Source of the DNA: Thermopetrobacter sp964430935
Lineage (GTDB): Bacteria; Pseudomonadota; Alphaproteobacteria; Rhizobiales; Aestuariivirgaceae
NCBI GenBank assembly: GCA_964430935.1
Contig: CAYSHK010000053.1
Location: forward strand, 43,356-107,355
Length of the DNA: 64,000 bases
Direction: 5' to 3'
A program made the translations under genes and the position numbers. Positions 60,969 to 64,000 of the stretch are shown here, one piece after another (position 1 is the stretch's first letter; the number at the start of each line of letters is the position of its first letter). The notes beneath the pieces were generated by a model. It was not told where the DNA came from and did no database searches. It was given only the letters and a program-made list of their open reading frames with translations.

Positions 60969-61574
60969 ATGAACCTCGTTGCAAAGCTGGCGGCCGCCAG
61001 TGCCGCCTTTTCGTTTGTCTGTGTGCTGACACCTGTTGCCGGTCATGCGGACACGGGACGGTTCGTCTACAAGACGAATTTCAGTTCCACTTTCACGATC
61101 CGGAAAAGAACTCCCGTTCTTTTCCGTACTTCGACGACCACTTCCAGAAAGACGGCTTCGACTTCCCGGAAGAGCGGCGTGCGCAAGCGCAAGGCTTCCC
61201 GGCTGGCCCGTTCGCGGGTACCGGGCATGAACGCTTGCAAGTCCGCGGCGCGGAAGTTCGGGGTGCCGATGAGCACGGCGCTCGCCGTGTGCCGCCTGGA
61301 GAGCGGTTTCCGGTGCTCCGCCGTTGGGCGCGCGGGCGAGCTGGGGCTTCTCCAGATCAAGCTGGCCACGGCGCGCGGCCTCGGCTATCGCGGTTCGCGC
61401 CGCGCCCTGCTGAACTGCTCCACCGGTGCCTACTGGGGAATGAAGCATCTGGCTCTCGCCATCCGCAAGGGTGGTGTCTGGAAGCACAATCAGGGCCTGG
61501 GTGCCAAGCGGCCCACGAAGGCCGCCCGCATCTACGCCCGCAAGGTCGCGGCCCTGCGCCGTCACTACCGCTGA
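60969..61574 (+). CDS. exported lytic transglycosylase (SLT-like)
   Basis: The 201-residue protein has a Sec signal (NLVAKLAAASAAFSFVCVL, cleaved after GHA), then a Ser/Thr/Arg/Lys-rich linker of about 60 residues and a small SLT domain. The catalytic Glu is in AVCRLESGFRC, followed by GRAGELGLLQIKLATARGLGY and NCSTGAYWGMKHL. It would cut peptidoglycan. It has an unusually basic linker and three domain cysteines. It stands alone with its own terminator. Confidence 0.83.
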   Translation: MNLVAKLAAASAAFSFVCVLTPVAGHADTGRFVYKTNFSSTFTIRKRTPVLFRTSTTTSRKTASTSRKSGVRKRKASRLARSRVPGMNACKSAARKFGVPMSTALAVCRLESGFRCSAVGRAGELGLLQIKLATARGLGYRGSRRALLNCSTGAYWGMKHLALAIRKGGVWKHNQGLGAKRPTKAARIYARKVAALRRHYR

Positions 61575-61602
61575 GGGCGGGCGACATAGCGGCTTTCACG
61601 AC

Positions 61603-61645
61603 GAAGGGCGCATGGAACATGTTCCATGTGCCCTTCCGTTTTGCC
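61603..61645 (+). terminator. near-perfect palindromic terminator after the transglycosylase gene
   Basis: The 17-base arms (61603-61619 and 61620-61636), starting GAAGGGC and ending GCCCTTC, pair fully apart from one G-U or A-C position. CGTTTTG follows on the plus strand. The gene on the other strand (YhhQ-type) ends just beyond it, so the stem may serve both. Confidence 0.8.
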
Positions 61646-61704
61646 TTGTCGGCGGAACCGCCACATGCCGCGCCGGAGGCGGCGGACGTGTGTCCCCGCG
61701 AATG

Positions 61705-62373
61705 TCAGTGGCTGGCCGCGGCGGCCTCTCTCGCCGCCAGCAGATGATCCAGGATCCTGCGGAGGGCGCCGTAGGGCGCGAGCAGGACGAGCGCCATGAG
61801 CAGCTTGACTGCGAGATCCCCAAGGGCCCACGACACCCAGCGGGGAGCCTCCACGGCGAAGAGCCCCAGCAGCGGCGCGCCACCGGTGGCGAAATCGTCG
61901 CTCGGTCCCAGGAAGGTCAGCGTGGCGGAGAAGGCCAGCGAAAAGAAGACGAGCGTATCCACGAGCGAGCCGACGAAGGAGGACGCCAGCGGCGGCATCC
62001 ACCATGCCAGCCGGCGCAGACGGTTGAAGATGGCCACGTCCAGAAGCTGCGCCACGAGAAATGCGGTACCCGAGGCCAGCGCGATGCGCGGCGTGGCCAG
62101 CCAGATGGAAAGCCCCACCGCCAGCAGGAATCCAGCGTAGACGACTTTCCGGGCCATGGCCGGTCCGAAGTTGCGGTTCGTCAGATCGGTGACGAGAAAG
62201 GCCACCGGATAGGTGAACGCCCCCCATGTCAGCAGATCGGCGAGGTTCAGGGCGCCGATCCGGCCCTGCACCGGAAACTGCACGAGAAAGTTCGCCGACG
62301 TGACGACCAGGGCCATGGCGGCTATGGCGACCACCAGGGCCCCGATCGAGGTTTCTTTCCGAGCTGTCCGCAT
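61705..62373 (-). CDS. YhhQ-type (VUT family) queuosine precursor transporter
   Basis: YhhQ proteins import preQ0/preQ1 for tRNA queuosine. The 222-residue membrane protein has about six segments with NLADLLTWGAFTYPVAFLVTDLTNRNFG (quoted in part) as the family signature. AQLLDVAIFNRLRRL and SFVGSLVDTLVFFSLAF follow. The ATG at 62373 precedes MRTARKETS. It is 68 bases downstream of ndk. Confidence 0.88.
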   Translation of the reverse strand: MRTARKETSIGALVVAIAAMALVVTSANFLVQFPVQGRIGALNLADLLTWGAFTYPVAFLVTDLTNRNFGPAMARKVVYAGFLLAVGLSIWLATPRIALASGTAFLVAQLLDVAIFNRLRRLAWWMPPLASSFVGSLVDTLVFFSLAFSATLTFLGPSDDFATGGAPLLGLFAVEAPRWVSWALGDLAVKLLMALVLLAPYGALRRILDHLLAAREAAAASH

Positions 62374-62403
62374 GTCTTTCACCTTTCGTTCCCCCGGTCG
62401 GAT

Positions 62404-62430
62404 CCTCCCGCACCGGGCGGGTGCGGGAGG
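62404..62430 (-). other. hairpin between ndk and the YhhQ-type gene
   Basis: CCTCCCGCACC (62404-62414) pairs perfectly with GGTGCGGGAGG (62420-62430), loop GGGCG. No T run follows on the minus strand. It likely acts as an mRNA 3'-end stabiliser for ndk or as a weak terminator. Confidence 0.55.
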
Positions 62431-62441
62431 GCGTTCGTCGT

Positions 62442-62861
62442 TCAGCCGACGATCTCGGAGCCGTCGAAGCAGAGGGCGATCTCCTTCTCCGCGTTCTCCG
62501 GGCTGTCGGAGCCGTGCACGGAATTGGCCTCGATGTTCTCGGCGAACTCGGCACGAATGGTGCCCGGCGCGGCCTCCTGCGGATTCGTGGCACCCATGAC
62601 CTCGCGATACTTCGCGATGGCGTTCTCGCCTTCGAGAACCTGCAGCACGATCGGGCCGGAGGTCATGAACTCCACCAGATCGTTGAAGAAGGGGCGTTCG
62701 CGGTGCACCGCGTAGAACTGCTCGGCCTGGTAGCGCGTCCAGCGGACCCGCTTCTGGGCGACGACCCTCAGGCCGGCCTCCTCGATCTTGGCGACGATCT
62801 TGCCCACCAGGTTGCGGCGGGTGGCGTCGGGCTTGATGATGGAAAGCGTGCGCTCGACCAT
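62442..62861 (-). CDS. ndk: nucleoside-diphosphate kinase
   Basis: Ndk equilibrates nucleoside di- and triphosphates, completing the GTP route from gmk. The 139-residue protein has TLSIIKPDATRRNLVG at the start and the phosphorylated His in ANSVHGSDSPENAEKEI. Start chosen at 62861; GAAAGGA lies upstream. Length fits the family exactly. Confidence 0.97.
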   Translation of the reverse strand: MVERTLSIIKPDATRRNLVGKIVAKIEEAGLRVVAQKRVRWTRYQAEQFYAVHRERPFFNDLVEFMTSGPIVLQVLEGENAIAKYREVMGATNPQEAAPGTIRAEFAENIEANSVHGSDSPENAEKEIALCFDGSEIVG

Positions 62862-62905
62862 TTTCGATCCTTTCTTCTGGTGTCTGTGCATGTTCGAGGG
62901 ATGGC

Positions 62906-62935
62906 AAAAGCCGCGCCCGTTCGGTCAGGCGCGGC
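62906..62935 (-). terminator. intrinsic terminator downstream of the OmpA-family gene
   Basis: On the minus strand GCCGCGCC (62935-62928) pairs with GGCGCGGC (62917-62910) and is followed by TTTT. A second strong stem, GCCGCCCTGCC with GGCAGGGCGGC (62958-62968 and 62979-62989), lies between it and the OmpA stop. The pair should end the OmpA-family message before ndk. Confidence 0.75.
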
Positions 62936-63022
62936 GCTTGCGCGGACTTGTAGCAATGCCGCCCTGCCGCGGCAAGAGGGCAGGGCGGCGCATGTGCGGT
63001 CCTTGCCGGGAGGCGGGCCGCC

Positions 63023-64000
63023 TCAGCGTTCCACGAGCGGCGTGATGCGACGGATCACGACGCGGCGGTTCTCCGGCTCGGCGTCCGCCACGGGGATCTT
63101 GAGGAACCGCTCGCCGTAGCCGATGGTCACGAGGTTCTCCGGCGGAATGTTGAAGTATTCCGTCAGGGCGCGCTTCACGGCCTCGGCCCGTTTCTCGGAG
63201 AGCCGCTGGTTGTATTCCTCGGAGCCCACCGCGTCGGTGTGTCCCTCGACGAGAAAGATCTCGTCCGGATTGGAGGCGATGATGCGCTCCAGCGCGAGGC
63301 CGATCCGCTCCAGCTTGTCGATCTCCTCCTCGCGGATCCAGTATTCGTTGAAGCCGAAGTGGATGGAGTTCACGTCCACCGCCGGCATGAATTCCCGCAG
63401 TTCGGGACGACTGCGCAGCTCGCGGATGGTGAAGCGCCGGCCCGGCGCGATGCGGGGCGCCGCGGCGAGCTGCCGTTCGATGGCGTCGCGGGTGACTTCC
63501 TCGGCGGCCACGAGTGGAGCCTCGGAAGGAGCGATGCCGACCCGCACGCGGGCACCTCCGGAGCGCAGCCCGGCCTGTCTGCGCTGCCTTTCGCGCAGAA
63601 GCCGGCTGCGCAGCTCCGCCCGGTCGGCGGCAAGGCGCGCCTCCAGCATCCGCCTGCGGTCCCGCGTCAGGGCCCGGAGCGAAAGAGCCTTCCGCAGTGC
63701 GCGGATGCGCCGCTCCAGCTGCCTGCGGTCCAGTTCGCCCGGAGCCCTCCGGTCGGCCAGCAGGGCATCGACATTCGCATTCACGCGCTCCGCCCATGCC
63801 GCGTTTTCCGCACGCGCGACACGCGAACGCAGCTCGTCGCGGTCGAGACGGAGCATGGCCCTCAGCCGCCAGGCCAGATGCGTGGGCAGACCGGGCATGC
63901 GCAGGGCCCTGCGGACGGCCCGCAGCCTTTGCCGCAGTTCGGCGTCGGAGAGGGTGGTCGGATGCCGGGAATCGGCCAGCAGCTTCCGGGCCGTGCGGCT
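63023..64000 (-). CDS. OmpA-family protein with N-terminal repeats, 5' end outside the window
   Basis: The frame is open to the window edge, so at least 325 residues are visible and the start is missing. The C-terminal domain is OmpA-like and binds peptidoglycan: VDVNSIHFGFNEYWIREEE, FLVEGHTDAVGSEEYNQRLSEKRAEAV (in part) and TIGYGERFL. Ahead of it lies an arginine-rich helical region with a 73-residue repeat: LLADSRHPTTLSD and LLADRRAPGELDR mark equivalent points, as do DRDELRSR and DRAELRSR. An ATG at 63898 is internal, not the start. Confidence 0.88.
   Translation of the reverse strand, partial: SRTARKLLADSRHPTTLSDAELRQRLRAVRRALRMPGLPTHLAWRLRAMLRLDRDELRSRVARAENAAWAERVNANVDALLADRRAPGELDRRQLERRIRALRKALSLRALTRDRRRMLEARLAADRAELRSRLLRERQRRQAGLRSGGARVRVGIAPSEAPLVAAEEVTRDAIERQLAAAPRIAPGRRFTIRELRSRPELREFMPAVDVNSIHFGFNEYWIREEEIDKLERIGLALERIIASNPDEIFLVEGHTDAVGSEEYNQRLSEKRAEAVKRALTEYFNIPPENLVTIGYGERFLKIPVADAEPENRRVVIRRITPLVER

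Noticed and set aside
63023..64000. The OmpA-family gene as a fifth member of the TolQ/ExbD-like module
   Set aside because: It is 7 kb away with a transporter operon, a transglycosylase, a queuosine transporter and ndk between.
1..64000. tRNA, rRNA, CRISPR arrays and insertion sequences
   Set aside because: Both strands were read for cloverleaf ends, regularly spaced direct repeats and transposase-like frames; none was seen. A covariance-model search could still reveal a small RNA.

Overview
The window is one continuous piece of a GC-rich (about two-thirds G+C by eye) Gram-negative chromosome. The gene order points to Alphaproteobacteria: ppx-rlmE-guaB, rpsF-rpsR-DUF2232-rplI, fabD-fabG-acpP-fabF-mltG-yicC-gmk facing rsmA-pdxA-surA-lptD, and yfgM-like-bamB-der. 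NnrU, DUF3775 and DUF4424 proteins and an OmpA protein with long basic repeats support this; the order and genus cannot be fixed from the sequence. No rRNA, tRNA, CRISPR array, insertion sequence or prophage was seen. The window is mostly core chromosome with small accessory insertions.

Layout. 1-6.0 kb: a Ppx/GppA phosphatase, RlmE, a small lipoprotein, guaB, and a divergent MerR regulator/CDF exporter pair sharing a MerR-type operator. 6.3-8.0 kb: a multi-repeat helical protein followed by a bacteriohemerythrin. 8.1-12.2 kb: two thermonuclease-fold proteins on either side of guaA and a Gp49-like/XRE toxin-antitoxin pair. 12.2-17.7 kb: sbcC-sbcD, then a PLP-dependent threonine/serine dehydratase. 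17.7-20.6 kb: the bS6/bS18/bL9 ribosomal protein cluster with a DUF2232 membrane protein. 20.7-26.1 kb: a TPP riboswitch and a thiamine operon (thiM-like, thiE, thiD, a TakP-type TRAP solute-binding protein, thiC). 26.1-37.6 kb: cfa, cvpA-purF, an SDR, panB, yfgM-like-bamB-der, nnrU and two exported proteins. 37.6-45 kb: a DUF3775 protein, the fatty-acid cluster, mltG, yicC and gmk. 44.8-50.2 kb on the minus strand: lptD-surA-pdxA-rsmA. 50.4-54.4 kb: pepA, an orphan AMMECR1 protein, a Cys-rich exported protein, holC and a methyltransferase. 54.3-56.4 kb on the minus strand: a four-gene envelope module with an SH3b protein, a TolQ/ExbB-like channel, an ExbD-like protein carrying an enlarged periplasmic domain, and a small membrane protein. 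56.4-60.6 kb: a polyamine-type ABC transporter. 60.9-64 kb: an exported lytic transglycosylase, a YhhQ-type transporter, ndk, and an OmpA-family gene cut by the window edge.

How the genes work together. Purine nucleotide synthesis recurs in separate places (purF, guaB, guaA, gmk, ndk). Envelope biogenesis is prominent (lptD, surA, bamB, mltG, lytic transglycosylase, OmpA, TolQ/ExbD-like). The best candidates for under-described biology are the SH3b/TolQ-like/ExbD-like module and the TRAP binding protein embedded in the TPP-controlled thiamine operon.
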